A DNA stretch of 64,000 nt from Mixta hanseatica (GCF_023517775.1 NZ_CP082904.1:2294001-2358000), one strand, 5' to 3'. Positions 17,443 through 27,705 are shown, numbered from the stretch's first letter. Notes: a model not told the origin generated them from the sequence alone. Translations and numbers: made by a program.

Positions 17443-18426
17443 TTATTTGATCGCTGCGCGCTGACCTACGGCTGCACGATAACGTTTGACCTGCTTCGAA
17501 TAAAGCGCAGTAATGATTGGCACTAACAGCGAGGTAACGATAACCGACGTGGCGACCAGCGCCGTCGCGGCTGGCGCTATTGGCTTAAACTGCGGCACCA
17601 TCTCAGCAATCAGTACCGGCGTCGCTACCGCCGCACCTGCCGAACTGGAGGCCGCGACGCCGGCAGTGCCGTCACCGCCGCCAATCAGACGATCGGCAAT
17701 GATCAATGGGATACCGGTTACGATGATGACCGCAACGCCCAGCATGATGCCCAGCAGCCCGGTTTGCGCGATGACTGCCAGATTAATAGTGTTACCCAAC
17801 GCAAAGGCAAAGAACGGAATCAGCGTTTGTACCGCCTTGCTGAAAAACTCGCGTAGTTCGGGATCGAGGTTGCCTAAGGTAAAACCGACCAGGAATGGTA
17901 GCACCGCGCCGACAAAAACGTGCGGCTCAAAGGAGGCGATACCGGCAGTGCCTAAAATCACCATTGTCATTAACGGGCCCGACTCCAGTGACATCAGCAC
18001 GAAGGCGCCCGCCTCTTCTTTAGTCCCATACTGCTGCATTAATGAGGCATAGAGACCGCCGTTGGTCATATCCATCGCCGCGACCAGTGCCAGCGTTGAC
18101 AGCCCGGCCAGCATCCCCACTTCAAAACCGTTCTCCGGGATCAGTCGCGAGGCGATGGCAGCCACTACCCAGGCCACGGCAATTTTGGTTATCACCAGCG
18201 TGCCCGATTTACGCAGCACGGTACCGGTGGCGCTTAATTTTATCGACGCCCCCATACAAAAGAACCAGACCGCCAGTATAGGCACGGTTCCGCTCATTAA
18301 TCCGTTGGTAAAAGATCCAAAGTACTTACCTGAATCGGGAGCAAACGTATGGCAAAGCGCCCCTAAAAACAGGGGCACCAGCATCATCCCACCCGGAATT
18401 TTATCGATAGCTCGTTTAATTTGCAT
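17443..18426 (-). CDS. kdgT: 2-keto-3-deoxygluconate permease
   Basis: A 327-residue inner-membrane permease, identical in length and close in sequence to E. coli KdgT, which imports 2-keto-3-deoxygluconate (a pectin/hexuronate breakdown product) with protons. Characteristic stretches are [19 protein letters not shown] near the start, [18 protein letters not shown], and [18 protein letters not shown]. The ATG at 18426 has GGTGGA at 7-8 bp; an upstream in-frame GTG at 18438 is not needed. A 15-bp palindrome resembling a KdgR box lies in its promoter region. The neighbouring gene is araD, so sugar-acid and pentose functions are side by side. Confidence 0.95.
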   Translation of the reverse strand: MQIKRAIDKIPGGMMLVPLFLGALCHTFAPDSGKYFGSFTNGLMSGTVPILAVWFFCMGASIKLSATGTVLRKSGTLVITKIAVAWVVAAIASRLIPENGFEVGMLAGLSTLALVAAMDMTNGGLYASLMQQYGTKEEAGAFVLMSLESGPLMTMVILGTAGIASFEPHVFVGAVLPFLVGFTLGNLDPELREFFSKAVQTLIPFFAFALGNTINLAVIAQTGLLGIMLGVAVIIVTGIPLIIADRLIGGGDGTAGVAASSSAGAAVATPVLIAEMVPQFKPIAPAATALVATSVIVTSLLVPIITALYSKQVKRYRAAVGQRAAIK

Positions 18427-18542
18427 GCTGCTTTCCACCCTTGTTGAGCAAGATGTTTGAATAATCCTGCAGCGCCCATCGGGGCAATGGATAGCAACAT
18501 AGCGTGATTATTAAGAGGAAAAAGTGATCCTCTCGATATTTT

Positions 18543-18557
18543 TGAAACTACGTTTCA
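18543..18557. promoter_or_regulatory. KdgR-like palindrome upstream of kdgT
   Basis: A perfect inverted repeat, TGAAACTACGTTTCA, 117 bp upstream of kdgT. KdgR, the IclR-family repressor of pectin and hexuronate catabolism, binds TGAAA/TTTCA half-sites of this type. The assignment is by motif likeness only. Confidence 0.5.
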
Positions 18558-18594
18558 TTTTTAAAGAAAGCTAATTTTGTTTTTGCGCGAGACA

Positions 18595-19296
18595 TCAACT
18601 TTTTTGCCCATAATAAGCATTAGCGCCATGCTTGCGCAGCCAGTGTTTATCCAGCAACGCCTGTTGCATGGCAGGCAAGGCCGGCGTGATTTGTTGGCTG
18701 AACAGCGCCATATAGGCCACCTCCTCCAGCACCACGGCGCTGTGCACCGCGTCTTTAGCGCTTTTGCCCCAGGCGAAAGGCCCGTGAGAATGCACCAACG
18801 CAGCGGGAATCGCCAGGGGTGCAATATCGCGCTGCCGCAGCGTTTCAATAATCACCTGACCGGTTTCCCACTCATAGCGTTCGGCGATTTCGTCATCGCT
18901 CATCATGCGTGTACAAGGTATCGGACCATAAAAGTCATCGGCATGCGTGGTTCCCCAGGCAGGAATATCACGTCCAGCCTGGGCCCAAATGGTCGCGTGG
19001 CGGGAATGGGTATGTACAATGCCGCCCACGTCCGGCCAGGCCAGATAAAGGGCACGATGCGTGTCGGTATCGGATGAAGGGCGTTTATCGCCTTCGACAA
19101 TGTCGCCGCTTTCCAGCGCCACAACCACCATATCGTCGCGCTTCATCGCTTCATAGCTGACGCCGGAGGGCTTAATCACCAGCAGACCGCGCTCACGATC
19201 GATAGCGCTAACGTTGCCCCAGGTAAAGGTCACCAGTTTGTGTTCAGGCAGCGCCAGGTTGGCTTCAAGCACCTGCTCTTTGAGTTCTTCCAGCAT
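18595..19296 (-). CDS. araD: L-ribulose-5-phosphate 4-epimerase
   Basis: A 233-residue zinc-dependent class II aldolase-fold epimerase, close to E. coli AraD (231 aa). It converts L-ribulose 5-phosphate to D-xylulose 5-phosphate. Metal-binding histidines are visible in [14 protein letters not shown] and HSHGPFAWG, and the C-terminal [10 protein letters not shown] matches AraD. The ATG at 19296 (GGA at about 8 bp) aligns with AraD; the longer in-frame start at 19311 is less likely. No araB or araA lies nearby, so the gene is isolated here, and SgbE/UlaF-type use of another pentulose phosphate pathway cannot be excluded. Confidence 0.88.
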   Translation of the reverse strand: MLEELKEQVLEANLALPEHKLVTFTWGNVSAIDRERGLLVIKPSGVSYEAMKRDDMVVVALESGDIVEGDKRPSSDTDTHRALYLAWPDVGGIVHTHSRHATIWAQAGRDIPAWGTTHADDFYGPIPCTRMMSDDEIAERYEWETGQVIIETLRQRDIAPLAIPAALVHSHGPFAWGKSAKDAVHSAVVLEEVAYMALFSQQITPALPAMQQALLDKHWLRKHGANAYYGQKS

Positions 19297-19691
19297 AATC
19301 TTTCCATCCACGCTTCTGTAAATACACTATTGTTATTGGGCTGGTGCGATAACGGTATGGAAGCGCTGGCTGATTAGATAGCACGATCTGGCTAAGAAGA
19401 GGATTTTGTGCAGTTAATTAGGAGTTTTTAACCTGTTGTAACTTTTGGTAGTGCCTATAATTAATCAAGGCAATTGAACCATGGGTGATAATTAGCACCC
19501 TTAGTTTTAGTGAGAGCAATTGCTGTTCCTGACGTAAATAGACGATCGGAAATGCATGATTTTTTGCTATCGCCACGGCTAAACAAGGACGTGTTCCGAT
19601 CTAAAAAAACGGTCAGCGAACCTGAGACGCAGAGCAACCCGACTATACTTAAAGGGTTTCCTCTGTGAGCAACAATTAAGGAGAAGTAATT
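19297..19691. other. Intergenic region between araD and osmB
   Basis: A 395-bp region holding the divergent promoters of araD and osmB. It contains a GGGTG/CACCC stem at 19483-19500 flanked by AATTG-type palindromes. GGAGAAGTAATT precedes osmB. No ORF or RNA gene could be supported. Confidence 0.5.
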
Positions 19692-19907
19692 ATGACTAAC
19701 AATGCAAAACGCATTTCCGCTACCGTGCTGGCTGTCGTCGTCGCCCTGTCTTTAACCGGCTGCAGCAACTGGTCTAAACGTGACCGCAACACGGCGATTG
19801 GTGCTGGCGCAGGTGCTATTGGCGGCTCTGTGCTGACCAACGGCAGCGGTCTGGGCACTATCGGCGGCGCGGCTGTCGGCGGGATTATTGGTCACCAGAT
19901 CGACTAA
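19692..19907 (+). CDS. osmB: Osmotically inducible lipoprotein OsmB
   Basis: A 71-residue outer-membrane lipoprotein (E. coli 72). The signal peptide ends in the lipobox LTGC (Cys24), followed by SNWSKRDRNTAIGAGAGAIGG and a glycine-zipper segment, nearly as in E. coli. In E. coli it is induced by hyperosmolarity and stationary phase through RpoS and Rcs. A hairpin terminator follows directly. Confidence 0.96.
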   Translation: MTNNAKRISATVLAVVVALSLTGCSNWSKRDRNTAIGAGAGAIGGSVLTNGSGLGTIGGAAVGGIIGHQID

Positions 19908-19961
19908 GCACTACCATAACAATAATTCAAGGCTACGCAGCGCATCTACCTGTACGACAAG

Positions 19962-19990
19962 GCCGTTCATCGAACGGCTTGTTTTTTTAG
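19962..19990 (+). terminator. Terminator of osmB
   Basis: A 7-bp stem, GCCGTTC with its complement around an ATC loop, followed by TTGTTTTTTT. It abuts the stop codon of convergent yciH. Confidence 0.88.
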
Positions 19991-20310
19991 CCGCCAGCCA
20001 GTTTGACCTTGAATCCTTTCGCTTCCAGCAGGCTTTTTAATTCGTCGCGTTTGTCGCCCTGAATTTCAATCAACCCCTCTTTTGCCGCCCCGCCGCAGCC
20101 GCATTTTTTCTTTAGCTCCGCCGCCAGCTTGTTCAGCTCTGCATCTTCCAGATCCAGTCCGGAAATAATGCAAACGCCTTTGCCCTTGCGTCCGCTGGTC
20201 TGGCGCTGGATACGGACAATGCCGTCGCCTTTGGGACGCGCAGCTTTGGTTTCCGGCTGAGTAATGCGGCCACTGTCGGTAGAGTAAACCAGCGGATTGT
20301 CTTTACTCAT
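19987..20310 (-). CDS. yciH: SUI1/eIF1-like translation factor homologue YciH
   Basis: A 107-residue SUI1-domain protein (E. coli 108), homologous to eukaryotic eIF1. The domain occupies the C-terminal two-thirds, with [17 protein letters not shown] and [13 protein letters not shown]. In E. coli it affects initiation fidelity and the stress response in vivo. Its ATG overlaps the pyrF stop by 4 bp (ATGA), so the two are translationally coupled as in E. coli. Confidence 0.96.
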   Translation of the reverse strand: MSKDNPLVYSTDSGRITQPETKAARPKGDGIVRIQRQTSGRKGKGVCIISGLDLEDAELNKLAAELKKKCGCGGAAKEGLIEIQGDKRDELKSLLEAKGFKVKLAGG

Positions 20311-21029
20311 GCTTCCTCCCGCAGTGAAGTCAGAATGGCCTGTAAGGTAGCGGCCGGATCGGCAGATTGGGTGATCGGACGACCGATCACCATATAGTCC
20401 ACGCCCGCCTGCTGCGCCTGAAGCGGCGTCATAATACGGCGCTGATCGCCCGCCTCGCTGCCGACCGGGCGTATTCCCGGCGTAACCAGTTTAAAGCCGG
20501 CGCCGAACTGCTGCTTAAATGCAGAAGCCTCATGGGCGGAACAGACCACGCCGTCCAGCCCGCACTGCTGCGTCAGACGCGCCAGACGCGCGGCATGCTC
20601 TGCCGGCGTGGCGGTAATGCCCAGATCGTGCAGATCGGCGGCCTCCATGCTGGTTAATACCGTTACCGCAATCAGCAATGGGGCATCTTTACCAAAAGGC
20701 ATTAATGCTTCACGCGCGGCATTCATCATCCGCGCCCCGCCGCTGGCGTGAACATTCACCATCCACACCCCCAAATCGGCGGCGGCGGCAACTGCATGCG
20801 CAGCGGTATTGGGAATATCATGGAATTTTAGATCAAGGAATACCTCAAAACCCCGCTGATGCAGATCGCGAACCAGCTGAGGTCCGAAAAGCGTGAACAT
20901 CTCCTTGCCGACCTTTAAACGGCAGCTGGCTGGATCGATACGCTCGACAAAGGCTAGCGCACGGTTACGATCGGCGTAATCAAGCGCGACCAGAACAGGC
21001 GAATCAATTCGGGTTTGAGGTTGAGACAT
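20307..21029 (-). CDS. pyrF: Orotidine 5'-phosphate decarboxylase
   Basis: A 240-residue TIM-barrel enzyme that converts OMP to UMP, the last step of de novo pyrimidine synthesis. The catalytic signature [11 protein letters not shown] (the DxKxxDI motif) and the phosphate-binding stretch TPGIRP...GDQRRI are present. The ATG at 21029 has GAAGGA at 7 bp; an in-frame GTG at 21053 is not needed. It forms an operon with yciH, with a 4-bp overlap. Confidence 0.97.
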   Translation of the reverse strand: MSQPQTRIDSPVLVALDYADRNRALAFVERIDPASCRLKVGKEMFTLFGPQLVRDLHQRGFEVFLDLKFHDIPNTAAHAVAAAADLGVWMVNVHASGGARMMNAAREALMPFGKDAPLLIAVTVLTSMEAADLHDLGITATPAEHAARLARLTQQCGLDGVVCSAHEASAFKQQFGAGFKLVTPGIRPVGSEAGDQRRIMTPLQAQQAGVDYMVIGRPITQSADPAATLQAILTSLREEA

Positions 21030-21253
21030 GTCTATTCCTTCAATAATGGGCACCGCACGGCGCAGGAGAAAACGGCAAGCATTCTACCTGCCACGGGCGG
21101 AGGAAAACAGCCTTAACCTGTCGCCTAAACGGACATAACCGCCCTGTCTGACGAAATATTCTCTGCTGTCCGGGCGGTCTCTTTGATTTAGCTCATTAGT
21201 ATGTTGTAACTAATTAGGAGCGTTCATCGGCTAATAAATTTCACCGTACAGCT

Positions 21254-22423
21254 CTATTGTCCGTCCAGCCCGCGTATCGGCTTAACCGTTGACCAGGCGC
21301 GGCAGGAAGGACAATGCCAGTAAAGCGCATGCGCCGTAAAGCCGCATTTTTGGCAGCGATAGCGCGGCTTGGTGCGGATCTGCTCGCCTACCATGTCCCG
21401 CAATACCATCAGGCTCTCTTTGGCGCGACCATCCTCCGCCTCATGCAGGTGGAAGTCCATCAGGCGATGGAAAACGCGCATGGTAGGATGCCGTTGCAGC
21501 TGACGGTTAATATAAACCTGCGCTACCTCTGCGCCCTGTTCGCGCTCCAGAATATCCGCCAGATAAAGCTCTGCCAGCGCGCCGGTATTCTCTTCGACGC
21601 AGCGGCGCAGATAATCAGCCCAGGCGAGCGGTTGCCCCAGCTGTTGATAACAGGTTTCCAGCATATCCAGCGTTTCGCTGACCAGCTCTTTATCCTGTTC
21701 AATGACGCGTTGCAGATGTTGCGTGGCGCGTGCGTAGTCGCCCTTCGCCATAAAAATGCGCCCCATCATAATGGAGACGCGTGCGCTCTGACGATCGGCC
21801 GCCTCACCTTTTTTAAGCAGGTTCAGCGCGCGATCCAGATCGTCGCTGCTCATCGCCAGCAAGGCCAACTCGCAATAAAAGTGGGCGATTTCCATCTGAT
21901 AACGGCTTTTACCCAGCTTCACCAGCCTTTCCGCCACGTCGATCGCTTTCTGCCAGTCGCTGGTGGCCTGATAAATCACCAGCAGCTGCTGGAGCGCGCT
22001 AAGGCGAAAATCGGTTTCGTCAGTAAGCTGGCCGAACATCTCTTCTGCCCGATCGTACAGACCCGCCGCCATATAATCGCGGCCCAGCTGCTGTACCGCC
22101 AGCAGACGCTGCTCATAACTCAGGGAGGCGCTTTCCATCAGGGATTGATGGATGCGTATCGCGCGATCCACTTCGCCACGCGAGCGGAACAGATTGCCCA
22201 GCGTCAGGTGTGCTTCCACCGTGCCGCTGTCCTCTTTCAGCATATCCAGGAAAAGATCGACCGCTTTATCCTGCTGGTTTGAAAGCAGAAAGTTTACGCC
22301 GGTCACATAGTCGCGTGACAGGCGATTCGCCTCCTGCTGCTTATCCTGCTGCGCACTTCTACGCCCCATGTACCAGCCATAGGCAGCGGCCACGGGCAGT
22401 AACAGAAACAGCAGTTCCAACAT
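21254..22423 (-). CDS. lapB: LPS assembly regulator LapB (YciM)
   Basis: A 389-residue protein, the same length as E. coli LapB. An N-terminal membrane anchor (about 1-20) is followed by a long array of TPR helices (about 35-340) and a C-terminal rubredoxin-like metal site with two CxxC pairs (RCQKCGF and HCPSC). It works with FtsH to degrade LpxC and so limits lipopolysaccharide synthesis. It lies 6 bp downstream of lapA, and the two are one operon. Confidence 0.97.
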   Translation of the reverse strand: MLELLFLLLPVAAAYGWYMGRRSAQQDKQQEANRLSRDYVTGVNFLLSNQQDKAVDLFLDMLKEDSGTVEAHLTLGNLFRSRGEVDRAIRIHQSLMESASLSYEQRLLAVQQLGRDYMAAGLYDRAEEMFGQLTDETDFRLSALQQLLVIYQATSDWQKAIDVAERLVKLGKSRYQMEIAHFYCELALLAMSSDDLDRALNLLKKGEAADRQSARVSIMMGRIFMAKGDYARATQHLQRVIEQDKELVSETLDMLETCYQQLGQPLAWADYLRRCVEENTGALAELYLADILEREQGAEVAQVYINRQLQRHPTMRVFHRLMDFHLHEAEDGRAKESLMVLRDMVGEQIRTKPRYRCQKCGFTAHALYWHCPSCRAWSTVKPIRGLDGQ

Positions 22424-22429
22424 CAGAGG

Positions 22430-22735
22430 TTATTCCTTGACGACAGGCGATGGTGACGGCGTCACGCTTTCGGTCTGCGCAGTTTGCTGCTGCAGACGCT
22501 TGAGCTTACGCTGCGCGTTAGCCAGCGATACGCGGACGCGCAGCCAGAAAAGACCACAGATTGCCCAACCCAGTACAAACCCGACGCCGAACAACGAGGC
22601 CAGTAAAGTGGAGATACGGTATTCGCCCTGCGCAATCAGAAAGTTAAATGAGACCACCTGGTCGTTATGAGCGCCAAGCGTCACGGAGATGATGAATATC
22701 ACCAGAACCAGTAAAAAGATCAGTAAATATTTCAC
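22430..22735 (-). CDS. lapA: LPS assembly protein LapA (YciS)
   Basis: A 101-residue inner-membrane protein (E. coli 102) with two transmembrane helices (about 1-20 and 43-65) and a C-terminal coiled region. It is the partner of LapB and is encoded directly upstream of it. Its 5' side carries a 14-bp inverted repeat separating it from pgpB. Confidence 0.95.
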   Translation of the reverse strand: MKYLLIFLLVLVIFIISVTLGAHNDQVVSFNFLIAQGEYRISTLLASLFGVGFVLGWAICGLFWLRVRVSLANAQRKLKRLQQQTAQTESVTPSPSPVVKE

Positions 22736-22794
22736 ATTTCGTCCTGTAATTCGGTGTAAGCCAAAGGATTATGCCAAAAATGTTATAAGGATGC

Positions 22795-22830
22795 TTGCTG
22801 AGATAGCGGCTAAAATCGCTATCTCAGCAA
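22795..22830. repeat. 14-bp perfect inverted repeat between pgpB and lapA
   Basis: TTGCTGAGATAGCG and its exact complement flank an 8-nt spacer. On the minus strand it lies 49-84 nt beyond the pgpB stop and about 60 nt before lapA. No T run follows, so it is not a classic terminator; it could stabilise pgpB mRNA or reduce read-through into lapAB. Confidence 0.8.
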
Positions 22831-22878
22831 AAATCTGTTATCTCGTTGAGGTTATGGGGGCAAAACGCGGCTTTACAA

Positions 22879-23649
22879 TCAACTTTCTTTGTCCTGCTCG
22901 CGTTGGGCGATCTCCTGATGCTCATCGAGCGGGATAGTCAGCGGGCCGCACAGGCGCTGCGCCAGCCAACAGGCCAGCGTGACTAACAGCCAGCTAATCC
23001 ACGTCGCCACCAGCAAATCACGCGGCCAGTGCATGCCTAACAGTACGCGACTGCCCATCACCGCGGCGGCCCAGATCATCAGGATCACTACGGTTTTACG
23101 GTGGCGACGCGGCCACAGCAGTCCCACGCCCAGCAGCGCCCAGCTGGCGGCAAACATGGTATGCCCTGAGGGAAAGGCAAAGCCGGTTTCAAATGCCCAG
23201 TGACGCTTCAGCCATTGCGGAATAAGGTTATCATCCGCGACCAGCCGTTCTACCATCTGGCCACGCGCCTGACGATCCAGTTGATAAAATTCATCGCCGG
23301 GAATGCCGTGGGTTTTCTCCAGCCACAGCACATAAGGGCGTGGCTCCTGAACATGCGCTTTAATAAAGGATTTGGTGTACTGCCCGGCCAGAATAGCGGC
23401 AATCATAATCACCAGCAAAAACAGCGCCGGCTTTAAACGAAAGCGCAGGCACCATAAAAACCAGGCGCATAAGATCGCGCTGGTCACAATTCCCCATGGA
23501 CGCGTCACGGTTTCCGTCATCCAGAACAGCAAACGCAGCCCCAATCCACTGGCGCCGGGTTGCCATTGCCAGTCGGCCAGCCACATCAGTAAGGGCATTA
23601 CCGACAGTAACAGAGCGCCAAAGGCGGTGCGTTTTGCAATTTCCAGCAT
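22879..23649 (-). CDS. pgpB: Phosphatidylglycerophosphatase B / undecaprenyl pyrophosphate phosphatase
   Basis: A 256-residue polytopic PAP2-family phosphatase (E. coli 254). The three PAP2 signatures are intact: KSFIKAHVQEPRP (about 92-104), FPSGHT (about 160-165) and SRVLLGMHWPRD (about 199-210). The enzyme dephosphorylates phosphatidylglycerol phosphate and C55-PP at the periplasmic side of the inner membrane. It is divergent from ribA. Confidence 0.96.
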   Translation of the reverse strand: MLEIAKRTAFGALLLSVMPLLMWLADWQWQPGASGLGLRLLFWMTETVTRPWGIVTSAILCAWFLWCLRFRLKPALFLLVIMIAAILAGQYTKSFIKAHVQEPRPYVLWLEKTHGIPGDEFYQLDRQARGQMVERLVADDNLIPQWLKRHWAFETGFAFPSGHTMFAASWALLGVGLLWPRRHRKTVVILMIWAAAVMGSRVLLGMHWPRDLLVATWISWLLVTLACWLAQRLCGPLTIPLDEHQEIAQREQDKES

Positions 23650-23880
23650 GCTGCTTCCTTGTCATTGATAAACATTTACGTGATAGTTGTTAATAATAGC
23701 TTATAAATGAATCACATAACCCTGTAAGCGTAGATAATCGTGCGTTATCGCATTAATCGTCGTGCCATATTACCCGTACGCAGACGGGTTATGGCAAAAT
23801 AGAGGCTATGATTTCGGCCACATTGGCCAACAGGCGCTACCTTGATGATAGCGCAACCTAAGATGGTTCTGGAGAGTCAC

Positions 23881-24474
23881 ATGCAGCTTAAACGGGTGGC
23901 AGAAGCTAAACTGCCCACGCCCTGGGGCGATTTCCTCATGGTGGGATTCGAAGAATTGGCTACCGGCCACGACCACGTGGCGCTGGTGTTTGGTGATATC
24001 AGCAACAACGAAGCCGTGCTGGCGCGCGTGCATTCTGAATGCCTGACCGGCGACGCGCTGTTTAGCCTGCGTTGCGATTGCGGCTTCCAGCTGGAAGCCG
24101 CGCTGAACGCCATTGCCGAAGAGGGCCGCGGCGTTCTGCTTTATCATCGTCAGGAGGGCCGCAACATTGGCCTGCTGAACAAGATCCGCGCCTATGCGCT
24201 GCAGGATAAGGGTTACGATACCGTTGAGGCGAATCACCATCTGGGTTTTGCGGCGGATGAGCGTGACTTTACCCTGTGCGCCGATATGTTTAAGCTACTG
24301 GGTGTGGAAGAAGTGCGGTTGCTGACCAATAACCCGCGCAAGGTAGAGATCCTGAGCGAGGCCGGGATCAATATCGTTGAGCGCGTCCCTTTGATTGTGG
24401 GTCGTAATCCTGAGAACGCGCACTATCTGGATACAAAGGCGGAAAAGATGGGGCATCTGCTGCCTAAATCCTGA
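23881..24474 (+). CDS. ribA: GTP cyclohydrolase II
   Basis: A 197-residue enzyme (E. coli 196) that opens GTP to start riboflavin synthesis. Zinc-binding cysteines appear in [19 protein letters not shown], and the catalytic region [14 protein letters not shown] is present. The ATG at 23881 follows GGAGAG at 4 bp and aligns with E. coli; the upstream ATG at 23842 is not supported. It is monocistronic and convergent with acnA. No FMN riboswitch was seen in the leader. Confidence 0.96.
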   Translation: MQLKRVAEAKLPTPWGDFLMVGFEELATGHDHVALVFGDISNNEAVLARVHSECLTGDALFSLRCDCGFQLEAALNAIAEEGRGVLLYHRQEGRNIGLLNKIRAYALQDKGYDTVEANHHLGFAADERDFTLCADMFKLLGVEEVRLLTNNPRKVEILSEAGINIVERVPLIVGRNPENAHYLDTKAEKMGHLLPKS

Positions 24475-24480
24475 TTAAGC

Positions 24481-24519
24481 CGCCGGGCATGCCATGAAGC
24501 CTTTCCTGCCTGCCCGGCG
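24481..24519. terminator. Hairpin between convergent ribA and acnA
   Basis: A 9-bp GC-rich stem (CGCCGGGCA and complement) with a 21-nt loop lies between the two stop codons. It lacks a clear T run on either side, so bidirectional termination is only plausible. Confidence 0.5.
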
Positions 24520-24524
24520 CCTGC

Positions 24525-27200
24525 TTAGTTCAGCATATTACGGATGACATAATGTAATATGCCGTCATTCTGATAGTAGGTCAGCTCATTACCGGTATCG
24601 ATACGGCAACGCGTATCCAGCACTTCCCTACTGCCGTCCGGGCGCGTAATAGTCACTTTTACCGTACCGCCAGGCTGCAAATCCGCCAGGTTTTCAATAT
24701 CAATTACTTCATCGCCGCTCAGGTTCAGGGTTTTGCGCGTCACGCCCTGCGGGAACTCCAGCGGTAAAATCCCCATGCCAATCAGGTTAGAGCGGTGAAT
24801 ACGTTCAAAAGATTCACAGATAACTACCCGCACACCCAGCAAGCGCGGCCCTTTCGCCGCCCAGTCACGGCTGGAGCCGGATCCATACTCTTTACCGGCT
24901 ATCACCGCCAGCGGTACGCCCTGCTGTTGATATACCATCGCAGCATCATAAATCGACATCTGTTCGCCGTTCGGCACCACGCGGGTCATTCCGCCTTCCA
25001 CACCGGGCACCATTTCGTTGCGAATACGAATATTGGCAAAGGTGCCGCGCATCATGACTTCATGGTTACCGCGTCTTGAACCGTAAGAGTTAAAATCGCC
25101 ACGCTCAACGCCGCGCTCCAGTAAATAGCGACCTGCGGGGCTTTCCGCCTTAATGCTGCCGGCCGGGGAAATATGATCGGTTGTGACCGAATCACCGAGC
25201 ATCGCCAGGATGCGCGCCCCTTTAATATCCTGTACCGGCTTCGGCGCTTTCTCCATATCGTCAAAGAACGGCGACAGACGGATATAGGTTGAGCCTTCGT
25301 CCCAGTCGTAGGTGGCCGCTTCGCTGACTTTAATCTGCTGCCACTCCGGTGTGCCGTCGAACACTTCAGCGTACTCTTTGTGGAACATATCACTGGAGAC
25401 CTGCTGTACCGCGGCGGTGATTTCGTCAGGCGTTGGCCAGATATCGCGTAAATAGACCGGTTTGCCGGCTTTATCTTCGCCAAGCGGCTCGCTTTGCAGG
25501 TTAATATTCATATTACCCGCCAGCGCATAGGCGACCACCAGCGGCGGCGAGGCCAGCCAGTTGGTTTTAATCAGCGGATGAATACGCCCTTCAAAGTTAC
25601 GGTTGCCAGAGAGCACCGCCCCTACCGTCAGATCACCCTCTTTAATCGCGCTTTCAATATTTTCCGGCAGCGGGCCAGAGTTACCAATACAGGTGGCGCA
25701 GCCGTAGCCTACCAGGTTAAAGCCCAGCTTATCGAGATAAGGTGTTAGGCGCGCAGTAGCCAGATAATCGGATACCACTTTTGAGCCGGGCGCCAGCGAG
25801 GCTTTCACCCAGGGCTTGCGCTGCAGGCCGCGCGTGACGGCATTTTTCGCCAGCAGGCCAGCGGCCATTAACACGGTAGGATTAGAGGTGTTAGTACAGG
25901 AGGTAATCGCGGCGATGGCTACCGCGCCGTCGGTTAACTCATGCTCCTGCTCACCGTCACGGTAGCTTACCGCATGATGATCTTTTTGCGCACGGTTCAC
26001 TTCCAGCTCGTTACTTTGCTGGAAAGCCTGCGGCACGTCGCCCAGTGAGACACGATCCTGCGGACGCTTCGGACCGGCAAGGCTGGCTTCCACCGCTCCC
26101 ATATCCAGAGCTAAGGTGCTGGTAAAGATCGGCTCTTCGCCGGGATTGCGCCATAAGCCCTGCGCCCTGGTATAGGCTTCCACCAGCGCGGCCTGTTCGC
26201 TGCTGCGGCCGGTGAGTTTCAGGTAGCCGATAGTGACATGGTCAACCGGGAAGAAACCACAGGTAGCGCCATACTCCGGGGCCATATTAGCGATGGTAGC
26301 GCGATCCGCCAGCGGCAGATCGTCCAGCCCGTCGCCATAGAATTCCACGAATTTACCCACTACGCCGTGCTTACGCAGCATTTGCGTCACGGTTAATACC
26401 AGGTCCGTAGCGGTGATGCCGGCACGCAGTTTACCCGTAAGCTTAAATCCCACCACGTCCGGGATCAGCATCGACACCGGTTGGCCCAGCATCGCCGCTT
26501 CCGCTTCAATACCGCCGACGCCCCACCCCAATACCCCCAGGCCGTTGATCATGGTAGTGTGCGAATCGGTGCCGACTAAGGTATCCGGATAAGCTATCTG
26601 CTTGCCATCCTGTTCCTCATGCCAGACCGCCTTGCCTAAATACTCCAGGTTTACCTGATGACAAATTCCAGTACCGGGCGGCACAACGCGGAATTTATCG
26701 AACGCTTTTTGCCCCCAGCGCAAAAATACGTAACGTTCATGGTTACGTTCCATTTCCAGCCGGACGTTCTCTTCAAAAGCATTATCATCCCCGAAGCGGT
26801 CAACGGTAACCGAATGATCGATTACCAGATCAACCGGTGAAAGCGGGTTCACTTTCGCTACATCACCGCCCAGACGTTTAACCGCTTCACGCATGGCCGC
26901 TAAATCGACCACGGCCGGTACGCCGGTAAAGTCCTGCATCAGCACGCGCGCAGGACGATAAGCAATTTCACGGTCGGCATGGGCCGTTTTTTGCCAGTCG
27001 GCAAGCGCCTGAATATCATCAGCCGTCACGGAACTCTCATCCTGCCAACGCAGCAGATTTTCCAGCAGAACTTTCAGGGATTTAGGTAAACGGGAGAGAT
27101 CGCCCAACTGCTGAGCGGCACGTGGAAGGCTGTAAAAATGATAGCGTTGACCATCTACATCCAGCGTGTCCTGACTTTTATCTCGCAGGGATAACGACAT
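24525..27200 (-). CDS. acnA: Aconitate hydratase A
   Basis: An 891-residue aconitase (E. coli AcnA 891) that isomerises citrate and isocitrate in the TCA cycle and is the stress-stable isoform. The 4Fe-4S cluster ligands are recognisable in [10 protein letters not shown] (about 435) and [12 protein letters not shown] (about 500-505). The substrate-binding segment [18 protein letters not shown] is in the C-terminal swivel domain. In E. coli, SoxRS, Fur/RyhB and ArcA control it; here an inverted repeat overlaps the promoter region. RBS AGGAGG lies before the ATG. Confidence 0.98.
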   Translation of the reverse strand: MSLSLRDKSQDTLDVDGQRYHFYSLPRAAQQLGDLSRLPKSLKVLLENLLRWQDESSVTADDIQALADWQKTAHADREIAYRPARVLMQDFTGVPAVVDLAAMREAVKRLGGDVAKVNPLSPVDLVIDHSVTVDRFGDDNAFEENVRLEMERNHERYVFLRWGQKAFDKFRVVPPGTGICHQVNLEYLGKAVWHEEQDGKQIAYPDTLVGTDSHTTMINGLGVLGWGVGGIEAEAAMLGQPVSMLIPDVVGFKLTGKLRAGITATDLVLTVTQMLRKHGVVGKFVEFYGDGLDDLPLADRATIANMAPEYGATCGFFPVDHVTIGYLKLTGRSSEQAALVEAYTRAQGLWRNPGEEPIFTSTLALDMGAVEASLAGPKRPQDRVSLGDVPQAFQQSNELEVNRAQKDHHAVSYRDGEQEHELTDGAVAIAAITSCTNTSNPTVLMAAGLLAKNAVTRGLQRKPWVKASLAPGSKVVSDYLATARLTPYLDKLGFNLVGYGCATCIGNSGPLPENIESAIKEGDLTVGAVLSGNRNFEGRIHPLIKTNWLASPPLVVAYALAGNMNINLQSEPLGEDKAGKPVYLRDIWPTPDEITAAVQQVSSDMFHKEYAEVFDGTPEWQQIKVSEAATYDWDEGSTYIRLSPFFDDMEKAPKPVQDIKGARILAMLGDSVTTDHISPAGSIKAESPAGRYLLERGVERGDFNSYGSRRGNHEVMMRGTFANIRIRNEMVPGVEGGMTRVVPNGEQMSIYDAAMVYQQQGVPLAVIAGKEYGSGSSRDWAAKGPRLLGVRVVICESFERIHRSNLIGMGILPLEFPQGVTRKTLNLSGDEVIDIENLADLQPGGTVKVTITRPDGSREVLDTRCRIDTGNELTYYQNDGILHYVIRNMLN

Positions 27201-27253
27201 AGCTCCTCCTTTTTATAATGCGCTTAATAACCCGATGATTAACAAGGTCTGTG

Positions 27254-27279
27254 TTAAACATAGTACAAACTATGATTAA
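27254..27279. promoter_or_regulatory. Interrupted inverted repeat in the acnA promoter region
   Basis: TTAA-A-CATAGT, a 4-nt spacer, then ACTATG-A-TTAA form a 26-bp dyad centred about 65 bp upstream of the acnA ATG. It overlaps a possible -10 (TACTAT on the minus strand), which is where an operator would sit. The binding protein is unknown. Confidence 0.45.
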
Positions 27280-27358
27280 CGTTTTGATAACAACACAAAT
27301 TGACACATCGGCGCAAAAGGCAAAGCGGAGCAGCAGGCTACGGCAGGAAACAGAAAGC

Positions 27359-27389
27359 AAAACGCCCCGCTGAAAACAGACGAGGCGTT
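27359..27389 (-). terminator. Terminator after ymiC
   Basis: On the minus strand AACGCC...GGCGTT flanks an inner CTG-TTTT-CAG hairpin and is followed by TTTGCTTT. It starts 28 nt after the ymiC stop and separates this small-gene cluster from acnA. Confidence 0.7.
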
Positions 27390-27416
27390 AAGTCGGAAGA
27401 GAGTGAAAGACGTTAC

Positions 27417-27503
27417 TTATTGCATTAATAGCCAGACAGCAGCAGTCCAGACTAATAAGGAATAGGCAGAAGCGCTAAACAACGGAAACAGATTAATATT
27501 CAT
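27417..27503 (-). CDS. ymiC: Small single-pass membrane protein, YmiC-like
   Basis: A 28-codon ORF starting MNINLFPLFSA and ending in a hydrophobic tryptophan-bearing segment (VWTAAVWLLMQ), consistent with one transmembrane helix. AGAGGG sits 6 bp before the ATG. In E. coli the 31-residue YmiC lies in the same place, between yciX and acnA, on the same strand. Identification rests on position, size and membrane character; sequence similarity over 28 residues is weak evidence. Function unknown. Confidence 0.55.
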   Translation of the reverse strand: MNINLFPLFSASAYSLLVWTAAVWLLMQ

Positions 27504-27705
27504 CAGGCACCCTCTCAGGTCGATTTCCGACCAATAAGTCACTGAACAACGAATCTATTCACAAACAGCAATAGACTCTACCGAATGCTGTCATAGTTTA
27601 ATTTTATCGGGCAACGTTACAGCGCCCCGATCGGTTTGCCGATCAACAGAAAGGTCTAAATGAATATTTATTTTAATTTTTAGCTTAAATGCGAATAATT
27701 ATGAT

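Noticed and set aside
21314..22282. 322-codon plus-strand frame
   Set aside because: Antisense shadow of lapB with no ribosome site and no recognisable protein.
23650..23880. FMN riboswitch before ribA
   Set aside because: The leader lacks the conserved multi-junction sequence elements, and enterobacterial ribA is not normally controlled by one.
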